64,000 nucleotides of DNA from Rebecca billardiae RCC1528 (GCA_965240325.2 OZ251243.1:310001-374000); one strand, 5' to 3'. Positions 1 to 10,238 are shown, numbered from the stretch's first letter. Notes: a model not told the origin generated them from the letters alone. Made by a program: numbers and translations.

Positions 1-167
1 CCCCACCTCGCGCCCCATCGCGTGTGGGTCCCACGTCAAGGGATGAGGTCTTAACGGCACCGCCACGCCTCCGCCATCGTGCGACGACCGCACAACGGGC
101 CGGCTGCCGGTCGCGCGCGCGGCCGGGGCGCGACAACTTTGACATCAAAGTGACAACCTCCGCCGCC

Positions 168-1023
168 ATGCGCCGGCGATCCCGCCATGCGCTCGCCGTC
201 GCGCTGGCGCTCGCGAGTTGCGCGGCGCCGCTCGCGCGCGCCGAGGAGTGCGAGGACGAGCACGAGTCGTGCAGCACGTGGGCATCCTCGGGCGAGTGCT
301 CGAACAACCCGGGCTTCATGCACGCCACCTGCCCGCGCTCGTGCGGTACGTGCCCGAAGCCGATCTCGGAGGACCTCACGCAGCTGAGCGACGAGCGCGT
401 CGTGATGGAGGTGGCGGGGTACGGCGAGATCACGCTCGCGTTCTACCCGAACGCGGCGCCCATCACCGTCGAGCACATCGTCAAGCTCTTCCGCCTCGGC
501 TGCTACGACACCAACCACATCTTCCGCGTCGACCGAGGCTTTGTGGCGCAGGCGCGCGCGCGCGCCCGGCCCGGCGCGCGCGCGCGCCGCGGGCCGGCGG
601 GCGCCGACGCGCGTGGGCCGCGCGCGTCACCCTACCCCACACGCGCGCCGCCCAACCCCGCCGCAGGTCCAATCGGTCTACCAGGGCGCCGTCACGCAGA
701 CGCTCAGCGCCGAGTGCCTCAAAGAATCCGCGAAGAACGTCCCGGCCGAGTTCACGCCGATCCGGCACGTGCGCGGCATCCTGTCGATGGGGCGGATGGC
801 GGACCCGAACTCGGGCGGCTCGTCCTTCTCGATGCTCCTCGGCAAGGCGCCCCACCTCGACAGCCAGTACACCGTCTTCGGCCGCGTGGTCGACGGCCTG
901 GACGTGCTCTCAGCGCTCGAGAAAGTCGAGACGAAGCGCGAGGGCATCTTCGTGATGCCCAAGGACAGGATCGAGATCTCGCGCGCGTACGTGGTCAGCG
1001 CGAAGGACAAGGTCGAGATCTGA
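168..1023 (+). CDS. Secreted ShK-domain cyclophilin-like peptidyl-prolyl isomerase (2 exons)
   Basis: Exons 168-551 and 667-1023 give about 246 aa. The ATG at 168 is chosen because it opens a signal peptide (MRRRSRHALAVALALASC, then PLARA). A six-cysteine ShK-type module follows at residues 26-60 (CEDEHESCSTW ... CPRSCGTC), then a cyclophilin fold from about residue 70. The fold is recognised by ITLAFYPNAAPITVEH, IFRVDRGFVAQ, GILSMGRMADPNSGGSSF and YTVFGRVVDGLDVL. Cyclophilins isomerise Xaa-Pro bonds; the leader points to the ER or outside the cell. The Arg of the FHRxxPGF-like motif is kept, but the usual GSQFF is GSSFS and the Trp position is His, so activity may be weak or altered. The intron (552-666) is GC-AG: CAG|GCGCGC ... 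CCGCAG|GTC. It restores a continuous frame across the GFVAQ segment, so I trust it despite the GC donor. Confidence 0.8.
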
Positions 1024-1362
1024 GCGCGGAGCGCGGCCGTGGGGAGGGGCGGGTCTGACAGTGACTGACGACCGTATTATTGGTCGTGCCCGCCGTGGGT
1101 GCGATGCTCGTCCAGCAGGCGGACTACTCGCGGCGACTATACTACTGAGAACTGTCAGTGTCGTAGTCGTGAGTGTATAGACTATAGTAGTAGTATGACA
1201 CAGTCCGGATGACGGACTCCGGCTGCTGCGCTCCGCGTCGAGCAGCCGACGATGAGGCGGCCGCGCTGCACGGCACCCGCCATATCAACCGCCGCCCGGC
1301 CGGCCCTGGCCGCTTTATGGCCCGGCCGGCGCTGCGGGGTGCCAAGCCTGCAGGCGCCCGCG
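1024..1362. other. Convergent intergenic spacer
   Basis: Short spacer between the 3' ends of the cyclophilin gene and the unknown gene on the minus strand. It contains short AT-richer stretches near 1065-1205 (gtagtcgtgag, ctatagtagtag) of the sort seen in most spacers of this window. I see no gene, RNA or clear polyadenylation signal. Confidence 0.5.
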
Positions 1363-2823
1363 TCAGAGGCCCGCGCGCGCGACCCCGCCCGGCAGCGCGT
1401 GCTGCGCGCACAGCACGCCCACGACCACGGACGGGAGCGCGCCCACCAGCAGGCCGACGAGCGCGCCCACGGCGAACACGCCGCGCTGCGCGAAGATGCG
1501 CGTGCCCAGCCCGCCCGAGTTGACGTGCAGGTGGAAGGCGTGCGGCGAGTACTGGTTCTCCACCACGCTGAACACCTCCTTCTCCCCCTCGAAGTCGCAC
1601 TGGATCGCCTGTCCGTCCTGCATCGGCAGAAACACCGGATTGTCCTGCTCGGACGCGTTGGCAGCGATCACGTTGAGCAGCTTGAGCGCGGACTCGAGCC
1701 CGCGCGTGGAGGAGAGGACGAGGTTGTCGTCGACCTCCTCGCCCATCTCGACCTCGTACTCCGCCTCCGCCACGCGGTTCTTCTGCAGCACCAACTCCAT
1801 CCACGCCTCCGAGTAGTGCGGCCGCATCGCGAACGGCGCGCGGAAGAGCGGGAGCGCGCCGAGCACGCGCGTCGACACGCCGTCGTCGTCGAGGTCGGTG
1901 GCGGAGAAGCCGCCGATGAGGTACTTGGCGTCGACGGCGAAGTTCTCGAGCGAGCCGGGCAGGATCTCGCCCGTCATCTCGATCGACTTGGAGCACACCA
2001 TCGTCGACGCGCTCATCGACGCCCAGAAGATCTGGCCGCTGCGCACCGCGCGCACGAGGTGGCCCACAAAAGGCTGGTTCACCTGGTACGCGAGGTTGAC
2101 CATCACGACGTCGCCGCCCTGGCCGACGACGGCGTCGTACTCGGCGAAGGCGGCGCGGCACCACACGTCGAGCGCCGCCTTGTGCCGCTTCTCCAGCCGC
2201 TGCGACGCCTCCGCCAGCTCGTCCGCCGGCGTGGGCTGGCCGGGCCATACGCGCGGCGGCTTGCCCGCGCGCACCTTGTCCACGACCGCCTGCGTGCGCG
2301 CGAGCGCGTCGTAGTAGCGCTTGCGGTCGGCGTCGAGGATGCCCTCGACGCGCGGCCTCGACGCGTGGTACTTGCCCTCCTCGCCCTCGCTGTCGAGCAG
2401 CCACGGCTTCTGGTACAGGCAGAGGGTCGTCACGTTCTCCGGCAGGATGCCGCACCGCTCGATCAGCTCGAGGTCCCAGAAGAAGGTGACGCGCTTCTCG
2501 CGGCCGAGCCGCGCGGACGGCCCGTCCTTGTGGTAGTTGCCGTCGTTCAGGTGCATCACCTTCACCTTCGCCAGCTCGTCGCGGTACTTCTGCCGCAGCG
2601 GCACCGCGTGCGCGTGCTCGTCGGCCGCGCGGAAGACGCCGCGCCGCTTCAGGATCACCTTCATGAACTCGGCGAGCAGCCGGTCGCTCGCGAGGGCGCT
2701 CGAGGTGATCCACGCGACGCCCGGCTGGCTCTGCCGCGTGGGCAGCACGGACAGCGTCTGCGTGCGCGACACCGTCTTCGACGACTCGAGCTTCAAACCG
2801 GGCGGCGCGTTGGTGGCCGCCAT
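1363..2823 (-). CDS. Unknown protein with one C-terminal membrane segment
   Basis: Single exon of 486 aa from the ATG at 2823 (MAATNAPPGLKL). An in-frame ATG at 2949 exists, but it would overlap the start of the divergent COG4 gene, and the added residues look non-coding. I do not recognise the family. The body is a globular, well-mixed sequence with no long low-complexity tract, which is unusual in this genome and argues for a conserved domain. Recognisable stretches include KRVTFFWDLELIERCGILPE, VVMVNLAYQVNQPFVGHL and LPMQDGQAIQCDFEGE. Near the C terminus, about residues 450-475, lies one hydrophobic helix (GVFAVGALVGLLVGALPSVV), giving a tail-anchored or type II topology. There is no N-terminal signal peptide. 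It shares a 125-bp divergent start region with COG4, so co-expression is possible. Confidence 0.75.
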   Translation of the reverse strand: MAATNAPPGLKLESSKTVSRTQTLSVLPTRQSQPGVAWITSSALASDRLLAEFMKVILKRRGVFRAADEHAHAVPLRQKYRDELAKVKVMHLNDGNYHKDGPSARLGREKRVTFFWDLELIERCGILPENVTTLCLYQKPWLLDSEGEEGKYHASRPRVEGILDADRKRYYDALARTQAVVDKVRAGKPPRVWPGQPTPADELAEASQRLEKRHKAALDVWCRAAFAEYDAVVGQGGDVVMVNLAYQVNQPFVGHLVRAVRSGQIFWASMSASTMVCSKSIEMTGEILPGSLENFAVDAKYLIGGFSATDLDDDGVSTRVLGALPLFRAPFAMRPHYSEAWMELVLQKNRVAEAEYEVEMGEEVDDNLVLSSTRGLESALKLLNVIAANASEQDNPVFLPMQDGQAIQCDFEGEKEVFSVVENQYSPHAFHLHVNSGGLGTRIFAQRGVFAVGALVGLLVGALPSVVVGVLCAQHALPGGVARAGL

Positions 2824-2948
2824 GTCGCGCCCACTCGTCGTTGGCGCGCAGCCGCGCGCTGATTGTTTGCGCGAAAGCGGCGTGCGCGCGCACAGGAACT
2901 GAGCGATCCGGATGACCGTCATCGTCGGGAACGAGCGAGGTCGGGGCA
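2824..2948. promoter_or_regulatory. Inferred bidirectional promoter region
   Basis: Only 125 bp separate the divergent start codons of the unknown tail-anchored protein (2823, minus) and COG4 (2949, plus). Both transcripts must start in or near this segment. No TATA box is visible; the region is GC-rich with several CpG-dense runs. This is inferred from geometry only. Confidence 0.45.
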
Positions 2949-3735
2949 ATGGCTGCGGCCGACTTCGGCGCGTCCTCCGAGCAGCGCCTGAGCAGCGTGG
3001 CGATCGCCGAGGCGCTGGCGGAGCTCGACCACGAGGAGGCGGCGCTGGATGCGCGGCTCGACGCCGAGCTCACCGAGCTCGCCGAGCTGCGCGCGCGCGT
3101 CGCGCGCGCCGCCGCCGCGCGCGCGCAGCTCGAGACGCTGCGCTCGCGCGCGGCCGAGCTCGCGCGCGGCGTCAGCGAGAAGGCGACGCGCGCCGAGCGG
3201 ATGAGCGAGCGCGTGCGCGAGCTCGACCTGGCGCAGTCGCGCGTCGTCGAGACGCGCAGCGTCGTCGACGCCGCGAGCCAGCTCTCCAAGTCCGCCGCGG
3301 TGATCGAGGCCGCGATGGCGCGCCAGGAGTATGAGGAGGCGGCCGAGTCGGTTCACGCGATCCTGAGCCGGCTCGGGGACGAGGCGTCGGGGCTCGCGGC
3401 GGCCGAGCCGGGCGCGGCGGAGGGCGACGGCGAGGACTCGCGCGGGCGCGACGCCGTGCTCATGCGCAAGGTCCTGAGCGCGCGAGACCGTCTGCGCGAG
3501 CTCGCGCTCAGCGCAATGCGCGCGCACGCCGACGCGGGCGGCGCCGCCGCGGGCGGAGCCCAGGGCGGCGCGGCGGCGCAGCCGCGGGGGCAGGCGGAGT
3601 TCCTGCGGTTCCTGCGCATCCTGCCGCGCGTCGGCGAGCCGGGCGAGGCGTACCGCCAGCTCTGCGCCTACCGCCGCCTCGCGCTCGACGCTCAGCTCGC
3701 GGCCGCGCGCGCGCAAGCGGAGCGCGCGCTCGCGA

Positions 3736-3769
<34 letters not shown>

Positions 3770-4792
3770 GCGCATGCCGTGGCCGGCGCTCGTGTCGGTG
3801 CTGCTGCAGGCGTGCGCCGCGGCGATCGAGGCGGACGCGCCGCTCGTGCGCGCGCGCCTCGGCGGCTCGCGCGCGCTCGTCGGCTTTGTCAGCGAGCTGC
3901 ATGCCGGCTGCCGCGAGCGCGCCACCGAGCTCTCGGGCGCCGTCTCAACTGGCGGACAGGTCCGGGCGCTCCTGAAAGGGCTGGAGGGCGGCGGGGGCGG
4001 CGGGGGCGGCGGTGGGTCCTCGGCCGAGGCGGCGGCGCTCGACGGCACCGCCGCCGCCAGGGCCGAGCCCGGCCCCGCCGACGCTGCGCTCGGCGCTCGG
4101 CTGGAGTGCGCGCAGCAGTGGACGGCCGACCTGGCGGCCATGCTGAATGGCGCCGTCGGTTACGACAGTTACGTGCTGGGCAAGGTGGAGGCGGAGGAGG
4201 CGGCGGCGGCGGAGGCGGAGCGGCGGCACGGCGCGCACGCCGAGGACGCCGACGCCGACGCAGGCGGGGCCGCCGGCGCGGCGGCGGGCGGCGCGTGCGC
4301 GCACCTGCCGCCGCCGCCGCCAATCATTCCGCTCTGCGTGGGTGGCGGCGCGGCGGGCGCGGACGGCGGCGGCCGTGGCGGCGGCGGCGGCGGGTTCAGC
4401 TCGTGCGCGGTGCTGCTCGCCGAGCTGATCAGCGCGCTGACGCACCACTCGGCGCGCCGCGCGATGGCCCTCGAGACTGCGAGCGCGGAGCCACCCGCCA
4501 CGGCGGCCGGCGCGGCGCTGGCGGCGGGGCCGGCGGCGGGGCCGCAGCCGCCGCCGGCGCAAGCGTTGCGCTCGTCCGGACCGTTGCGCTCGTCCGGACC
4601 GGACGACGTGTTCTACGTGCTCAAGCAGGCGCTGGCGCAGGCGGCGCGCTCGCACAGCTACGCCGTGCTCGCGGCCGTCACCCGCGCGGCCGCCGCCGTG
4701 CTGCAGAGGCCATATCTGGAGACGCTGCTCGCGCGCGCCAAGGGCCCTGCCGCCGCTGGGTCGGCGCTGCAGACTCTCACCGCGTCCCTTCA

Positions 4793-4824
<32 letters not shown>

Positions 4825-5571
4825 TGGGCGGCGGCGGCGGCGTGGGCGGCGGCGTGGGCGGGGCAGGCGGCGTGGGCGGCGGCGCGGGCGGCGGCGCGGG
4901 CGGCGGCGGCGGAACCGCCGCGGCCGCCGCGACCGCGGGCGGGCAGCGACTTGTGTCTCTTGGCTCAGCCACGGCAGCTTACGCCGCGACGCTGGTGGGC
5001 GCGGGCCGCGGCGGCGCCGCCGACGGGCTGGCCGAGCCGCCGCACTTTCTGATCAACCTGAACAATCTCGAGATCTCGGGGGCGTACTTGGAGAAGCTCC
5101 TCACGCAGCAGGTGCGCGCGCGCGCGCCCGCCCGCCGCTGTACGCGCGGCCGCGCGCGGGCACTCATTCCTGCGGCCGCGCGTGACGGCGCGCGCGCTCG
5201 CGCGCGCGCGCGCGCGTTGCTCGGCTGCGCAGGAGGAGGCGTGTGCGGGCATCGCCAAGGCGCTCGGCACGGGGCCCGCGCACACGCACGGCGCGAACGC
5301 GCACGCGCACGCCGCCGCGGACTCGGAGGCGCCGGGCTCGCCGCGCGCCGAGGGCGGCAGCGCGCACACGGCGTACGCGCGGCGCGCGATCGCGCGCGGC
5401 GCGGCGGAGGCGGCGCACGCGCGCGGCGCGCTTGCGGAGCTGCGGCCGCAGCTGCGCGCGGCGCACGCGCAGGCGGTGGGCCAGCTGTGCTCCTCCATCG
5501 CGCACCGGCTGAAGGCGAAGCTCGATCTCTTCTCGGGCACGAGCTATGACATTGCGATGCCCGGCGCGGAC

Positions 5572-5604
<33 letters not shown>

Positions 5605-6336
5605 GCGGGTGGCGGCGGCGGCGCGGGTGGCGGCGGCGGCGCGGGCGGCGGCGCAAGCGGCGGCGGCTCGCTCGCGGCCGAGTCCTCCATGAATGCGTTC
5701 GTGCCCGCGCTCACCTCCGCGATCGACGCGCAGCTCCTCGCGCTGCGCGCGGTGCTCACGCCCTCCAACGCGGACACAGTCGCGCAGGGCGTCGCCCGGC
5801 TCATCGCAGAGCGACTTGAGGGCATGTTGCTGCAGAAGCGATTGTCGCCGGTGCGCGGCGGAGCGCGCGGCGGCGCGGCGCGGAGGCGGCGCGTGGAGAG
5901 AGGCAGCGGCGCGCCCGACAGCGCGCGCGCGCCCCTCGCGCCTGCGGTGCCGTGCCAGCGAGCGCGTGTGCGCGCGCGTGCGCTCACGCCGCCGCCGCCC
6001 TCGCGCCCTCCGCGCCTCGCCGCGCGCCGCCCGCGTGCGCGCGCTCGGCCCCTGCAGCTGGGAGCCCTCCGTCTGGACAAGGACGTGCGCGCACTCGTCG
6101 CGCACCTCGCAGAGGCGTGCTCCCCCGGCGCGGCGCGCGCGGCGTTCGCGCGCGTCTCGCAGTGCGTCGTGCTGCTCGGCCTCGAGCGCGAGGCTGAGGT
6201 GGCGGAGTTCTGGGCGCCGGGCGGCGCGGAGAGCGCTGTCGGCATCCGGTGGAAGCTGAGCGCGGCGGAGGTGCGGCAGGTGCTCGGCCTGCGCGCGGAC
6301 TTCCGAAAGGATGTGATCGCTGCGCTCAAGCTCTGA
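2949..6336 (+). CDS. COG4: Conserved oligomeric Golgi complex subunit 4 (3 exons)
   Basis: Exons 2949-5111, 5233-5850 and 6058-6336 give about 1019 aa; both introns are GT-AG with donor GTGCGC. COG4 belongs to lobe A of the COG tethering complex, which recycles glycosylation enzymes in the Golgi by retrograde vesicle traffic. The N-terminal coiled coil carries the family pattern (VRELDLAQSRVVETRSVVDA, then SAAVIEAAMARQEYEEAAE). The C terminus matches the COG4 E domain very well (LGALRLDKDVRALVAHLAEA, WKLSAAEVRQVLGLRADFRK). The protein is longer than the roughly 785 aa of animal COG4 because of inserted poly-Gly/Ala linkers at about residues 265-275, 345-360, 480-500, 615-650 and around codons encoded at 5575-5670. 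Joining the exons restores AYLEKLLTQQEEACAGIAKA, supporting intron 1. The last junction gives RLSPLGALRLDKD, which fits the family but is the least certain. Confidence 0.9.
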
Positions 6337-6754
6337 GTGAGCGAGCTCTAGTGAGCAGCCGTGATGCTGCGCGGCCCGAAGGGCCCGCCACGCGCGGGCC
6401 GTGGCCGCTGTGACGAGGCGTGGGAACGAAGCGCGCTGACGAGTCGGCTACTCCGCTACTCGGATGACAAGTGCTCACGTCAATCCGGCTGCTGCGCATT
6501 CGCGAGTCAATCGCATCGCGCGCAGTGATCGTCGTCATGAACGACGACTGTCGACTGCTACGCGATCATCAGATCGACCGCCGGACCGGATCAGCATCGT
6601 AGCAGCAGTCGTATAGTCGTCGCGCGATCGTCTGACTCGGCGGCTCGGAATCGAGAGCGAGAGTGGAGCCTGTGACTCAGAGAGTGCCGCCGCCGCGGTG
6701 CTGACTACTGAGTACTGTTATGACAGCAGCCTGCCCGAGCCCCGCCGTCGATCG
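6337..6754. other. Convergent intergenic spacer
   Basis: Separates the 3' ends of COG4 and the sulfotransferase. It holds many short words such as gatcgtcgtcatga and gatcatcagatcga, typical of the GAT/CGT-rich low-complexity spacers of this window. No gene seen. Confidence 0.5.
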
Positions 6755-7801
6755 TCAGCGGCGAGCGTGGCGCGCGCCGCCACTCGCGCCTCGGGCGCCC
6801 GGCAGTGGCACCGCATACGACCCGGGGTCGCACGAGTCGTCGAGCATGCACGGCCGGCAGACGGGCCGGAGCGCGCGGCACTGCTCGAGCACGCGCCGCG
6901 CGTCTGCAAGCGTCAGGTACTCCCTGGGCGCCTGCGTGTGGTGCTTCGAGCCGAAGGAGACGTTCACGATCGCGCCCCCGCACGTGACCGCGCTCGCGTC
7001 GAGCGCGCGCGCGCCCGCGTCCGCGTCGAGGAAGCGGTACACCTTCGCCAGCTCCTCCGCCGGCCGCGCGAGCAGCCGCTCATAGACGACAAGCTGCGCG
7101 CGCACGCCGCCGTCGCGGAGCGTCGCCGCCGCGCGGCCCATGCGCGGCAGGTTTGCGGCGAGCTGGCGCATGTTGCGCAGCAGCTCGGCGAGGGCGGGCG
7201 CGCCGGCGGCCTCGCCGCTGCCGCCGTCGCGCCGCTTCGCCGACGCGCCCATCGCGTGCGCGATCACGTTCACGCGCGCCAGCAGCAGCACTCGCACGCG
7301 CCGCCTCCTGAAGGGCGCCACCCACGGCTCGAGCGGCCACCAGCCCTGGTTCATGTGCCAGAGGAAGCCGCGCACGTGCCCCGAGCGCACGTACGCGTCC
7401 GCCTGCTCGAGCTGCTCGAAGCGCGCCGTCCCGTACGCCCTGCGCATGCACAGCTCCCAGAAAGTCCGCACCGCCGAGCGCGGGGTTGGCCTGGGCGGTT
7501 CGAACGGCTTCCGGCCCCAGAACCGGTCCATCACGGCGAGGCGCGTCGGGCCGGCGCCGTCGGATCCGGGCGGCCCGCCCCAGCCGTCGCGCGGCACGCA
7601 GCGCTCCGGCCGGTCGGGCTTGACCCCGAAGGCCTCGCCCGCATGCACGACCCCCGGGCACGCGCGGAGCTCGCTCAGCATGAAGTGCGTGCCGCTGTGC
7701 TGCTGCGAGAGCAGCACGTACGGGATCGTGGCGCGGGCGAGCGGCACGACGAGCGAGGCGGCGGCAAGCACCGTGGCGAGCCCGCCCTGTGCGCGTCGCA
7801 T
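6755..7801 (-). CDS. Secreted or Golgi sulfotransferase-like protein
   Basis: Single exon of 348 aa from the ATG at 7801, chosen because it starts a signal peptide or signal anchor (MRRAQGGLATVLAAASLVV). An upstream in-frame ATG at 7903 would add an Arg-rich leader in front of it. Directly after the leader is a PAPS-binding P-loop of the sulfotransferase superfamily (YVLLSQQHSGTHFMLSEL, residues 28-45). The second conserved region, LVVYERLLARPAEELAKVYR followed by FLDAD, sits near residue 260 and resembles the late conserved helix of carbohydrate sulfotransferases. Such enzymes move sulfate from PAPS to glycans or proteins in the Golgi lumen. The exact substrate cannot be read from the sequence. 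Two other sulfotransferase-type genes occur in the window (13216-14379 and 58228-60156), but they are not close copies of this one. Confidence 0.75.
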   Translation of the reverse strand: MRRAQGGLATVLAAASLVVPLARATIPYVLLSQQHSGTHFMLSELRACPGVVHAGEAFGVKPDRPERCVPRDGWGGPPGSDGAGPTRLAVMDRFWGRKPFEPPRPTPRSAVRTFWELCMRRAYGTARFEQLEQADAYVRSGHVRGFLWHMNQGWWPLEPWVAPFRRRRVRVLLLARVNVIAHAMGASAKRRDGGSGEAAGAPALAELLRNMRQLAANLPRMGRAAATLRDGGVRAQLVVYERLLARPAEELAKVYRFLDADAGARALDASAVTCGGAIVNVSFGSKHHTQAPREYLTLADARRVLEQCRALRPVCRPCMLDDSCDPGSYAVPLPGARGASGGARHARR

Positions 7802-7926
7802 CTGTGCGCGCGATCCTCTCGACGAGCGCGAGCGCGGCCGTTGTCGGACGGCGAGGCGTCGCACCGATCGATCATCCATTGTCATCATCGCATTCCAGCG
7901 CAAAAAAATGCGCTGTGCAAATCAGC

Positions 7927-8005
7927 AAATCAATCAACGACGGCCGACGACGCGTCGAAATCGGAAATCAACATAATATCCTCGGCGGGCCGACTCAAGG
8001 TTCCA
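7927..8005 (+). repeat. 79-bp direct repeat, copy 1
   Basis: Perfect match over 79 bp to 13119-13197, same orientation. It lies just upstream of the first sulfotransferase gene, at the left edge of the accessory island. It begins aaatcaatcaacgacgg and ends ctcaaggttcca. Confidence 0.9.
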
Positions 8006-8049
8006 AGCTGTAAGTGCCCGTCTGACAGCTCAGACGATACCTAGTGGCC

Positions 8050-9513
8050 TTACGGTGCCGCGGGTGCCCTTGCAGTCCTGACGACGACGCAGCTGTGATG
8101 ATGCTGACACTGCTCAGCGGCCCGGCTCCCCCCGGTCACACGCCTGGCCATCACCACGGGTCGTACACACGACGGCGTCGAGACGACGCTGGCTGTGACC
8201 AGCTGCGGCAGCTGCGATGATCGCGGCCGCCGCGCTGCCACAACGTCCGGAGCAGTGGCTGTGCTGCTGGCGCGCTTCCGCTGTCGCTTGGCGGCGCTCG
8301 TCACTTCGTTGGGGCTCTTCATGTCTTGCTGCAGCCCGCGCTTGTGCCGACCTGAACTCCGATGGCGCTTCATGCCGGCCAGCTTGTGCGCAGCGCACCG
8401 GCTGGCGCGCGCGTCGCCCGGCATGCCGAATGAAGGCCCCATGGTGCAGCCCGTGTGATCGCACTTGCGGCTCTTCAGGTCGACCATGCCGGCCAGCTTG
8501 TGCGCAGCGCACCGGCTGGCGCGCGCGTCACCCGGCATGCCGTAGTAAGGCCGCGTGGTGCAGCCCGTGTGATCGCACTTGCGGCTCTTCAGGTCGACCA
8601 TGCCGGCCAGCTTGTGCGCAGCGCACCGGCTGGCGCGCGCGTCGCCCGGCATGCCGCAGTGAGGCTGCTTGGTGCAGCCCGTGTGATCACACTTGGGGTG
8701 ATTCAGGTCGACCATGCCGGCCAGCTTGTGCGCAGCGCACCGGCTGGCACGCGCGTCGCCCGGCATGCCGAACGCAGGCTGCATGGTGCAGCCCGTGTGA
8801 TCACACTTGCGGCTCTTCAGGTCGACCATGCCGGCCAGCTTGTGCGCAGCGCACCGGCTGGCGCGCGCGTCGCTTGGCATGCCGAATGAAGGCCGTGTGG
8901 TGCAGCCCGTGTGATCGCACTTGGGGTTCTTCAGGTCGACCATGCCGGCCAGCTTGTGCGCAGCGCACCGGCTGGCGCGCGCGTCGCCCGGCATGCCGAA
9001 TGAAGGCCCCATGGTGCAGCCCGTGTGATCGCACTTGCGGCTCTTCAGGTCGACCATGCCGGCCAGCTTGTGCGCAGCGCACCGGCTGGCACGCGCGTCA
9101 CCCGGCATGCCGAACGCAGGCTGCGTGGTGCAGCCCGTGTGATCGCACTTGCGGCTCTTCAGGTCGACCATGCCGGCCAGCTTGTGCGCAGCGCACCGGC
9201 TGGCACGCGCGTCACCCGGCATGCCGAACGCAGGCTGCGTGGTGCAGCCCGTGTGATCGCACGTGGGGTGCTTCAGGTCGACCATGCCGGCCAGCTTGTG
9301 CGCAGCGCACCGGCTGGCGCGCGCGTCGCCCGGCATGCCGAATGAAGGCCCCATGGTGCAGCTCGTGTGATCGCACTTGAGGTTCTTCAGGTCGACCATG
9401 CCGGCCAGCTTGTGCGCAGCGCACCGGCTGGCGCGCGCGTCACCCGGCATGCCGTAGTAAGGCCGCGTGGTGCAGCCCGTGTGATCACACTTGCGGCTCT
9501 TCAGGTCGCCCAT
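8050..9513 (-). CDS. EsV-1-7 cysteine-rich repeat protein, ten tandem repeats
   Basis: Single exon of 487 aa. Residues 1-380 are ten tandem 38-residue units, each fitting C-X4-C-X16-C-X2-H with 12 residues before the next unit (CDHTGC, then CAAH). This is exactly the EsV-1-7 motif described for the Ectocarpus virus EsV-1 ORF 7 family and the brown-alga developmental protein IMMEDIATE UPRIGHT. The C/H spacing suggests metal binding; the function of the family is not established. The C-terminal 107 residues are basic (KRHRSSGRHKRGL, AAKRQRKRASS), compatible with a nuclear signal, and then become low complexity. There is no signal peptide. Repeats differ mainly at three sites (for example TTRPYY, TMGPSF, TTQPAF), while the rest is almost invariant at nucleotide level, showing recent homogenisation. 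It sits alone in a repeat-rich island between two copies of a 79-bp repeat, suggesting acquisition by transfer or a mobile element. Confidence 0.85.
   Translation of the reverse strand: MGDLKSRKCDHTGCTTRPYYGMPGDARASRCAAHKLAGMVDLKNLKCDHTSCTMGPSFGMPGDARASRCAAHKLAGMVDLKHPTCDHTGCTTQPAFGMPGDARASRCAAHKLAGMVDLKSRKCDHTGCTTQPAFGMPGDARASRCAAHKLAGMVDLKSRKCDHTGCTMGPSFGMPGDARASRCAAHKLAGMVDLKNPKCDHTGCTTRPSFGMPSDARASRCAAHKLAGMVDLKSRKCDHTGCTMQPAFGMPGDARASRCAAHKLAGMVDLNHPKCDHTGCTKQPHCGMPGDARASRCAAHKLAGMVDLKSRKCDHTGCTTRPYYGMPGDARASRCAAHKLAGMVDLKSRKCDHTGCTMGPSFGMPGDARASRCAAHKLAGMKRHRSSGRHKRGLQQDMKSPNEVTSAAKRQRKRASSTATAPDVVAARRPRSSQLPQLVTASVVSTPSCVRPVVMARRVTGGSRAAEQCQHHHSCVVVRTARAPAAP
8374..9513 (-). repeat. Ten tandem 114-bp coding repeats
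   Basis: Ten head-to-tail 114-bp units in the EsV-1-7 gene, in frame (38 codons each). The core reading ccggccagcttgtgcgcagc on the plus strand recurs almost unchanged in every unit. It is a coding array, not CRISPR: there are no unique spacers and the period is three-base phased. Confidence 0.95.
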
Positions 9514-9593
9514 GCCGGCCAGCTTGTGCGCAGCGCGGACACCGGCCTTGATTGAGCGTGCCTACCGGGAGGTACGATCAAAGGACCATCAAA

Positions 9594-10238
9594 TAAAGAC
9601 CCTTCAGGAAAGGGTGTGGCCCCACTGCGACCGCAGGGACGAGGGCCGCTCGGAATAGCCGTGAGTGCGACGTCACGCGCCGCTGTTGGGCCTGAGCGCC
9701 GCTAGTGAGGCCCTGGCCGCGCCCCATACCCACCATGCAGCCGAGTAGCCCTCTCACGCCTCTCACGACAGCCTGTAAGCCACACCGTGAGCAACGCGGC
9801 AGCCATCGGAGCCGATCGTCATCACACACACCGTTCAAAATAGAAATGGGAGCAGCTACGGGACGCATCCGCCACTCGTCTCTTCTCTACAGACGTCACA
9901 GCGTTGCGTGTTGCTGCTCCGGCGGCATCAGCATGCACTCACGCCTATTTCGGGCGTGCAAAGAGCAGCGCGTGCAAGCTGTTGCGTTTCACTGCGTTGC
10001 AGATCGCGCGTCGGTGACAAGGAGGCAGAGACGACGGATGACAGCATGCCGAAGCGGCGCATGCCCTTCCAATTGGTGTATACTTGCCAACCATCCACCC
10101 CGGCGGACGATCCGGCGATGACGCCGCGACTCTGAGCGCGCACAGTAGGCGAGGTGCGCTGGCGGGACGAGCCGGGCGGCATGCCGCCACTGGGAACCCA
10201 CTGAAGCCGGGGCCACAACCTTTCCTGAAGGGTCTTTA
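9594..10238. mobile_element. Candidate MITE-like element bounded by 30-bp inverted repeats
   Basis: 9594-9623 (taaagacccttcaggaaagg, then gtgtggcccc) is the reverse complement of 10209-10238 with one mismatch over 30 bp. The 645-bp interval has no convincing ORF, and no clear target-site duplication is visible. A non-autonomous DNA element is the simplest reading; a small inverted duplication is the alternative. Confidence 0.5.

Noticed and set aside
2823-2949. N-terminal extension of the unknown tail-anchored protein to the ATG at 2949
   Set aside because: It would overlap the COG4 start codon, and the extra 42 residues do not look conserved; MAATNAPPG at 2823 is preferred.
8374-9513. 114-bp direct repeats as a CRISPR array
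   Set aside because: No unique spacers, three-base phased, encodes a regular C/H protein, and the context is eukaryotic.
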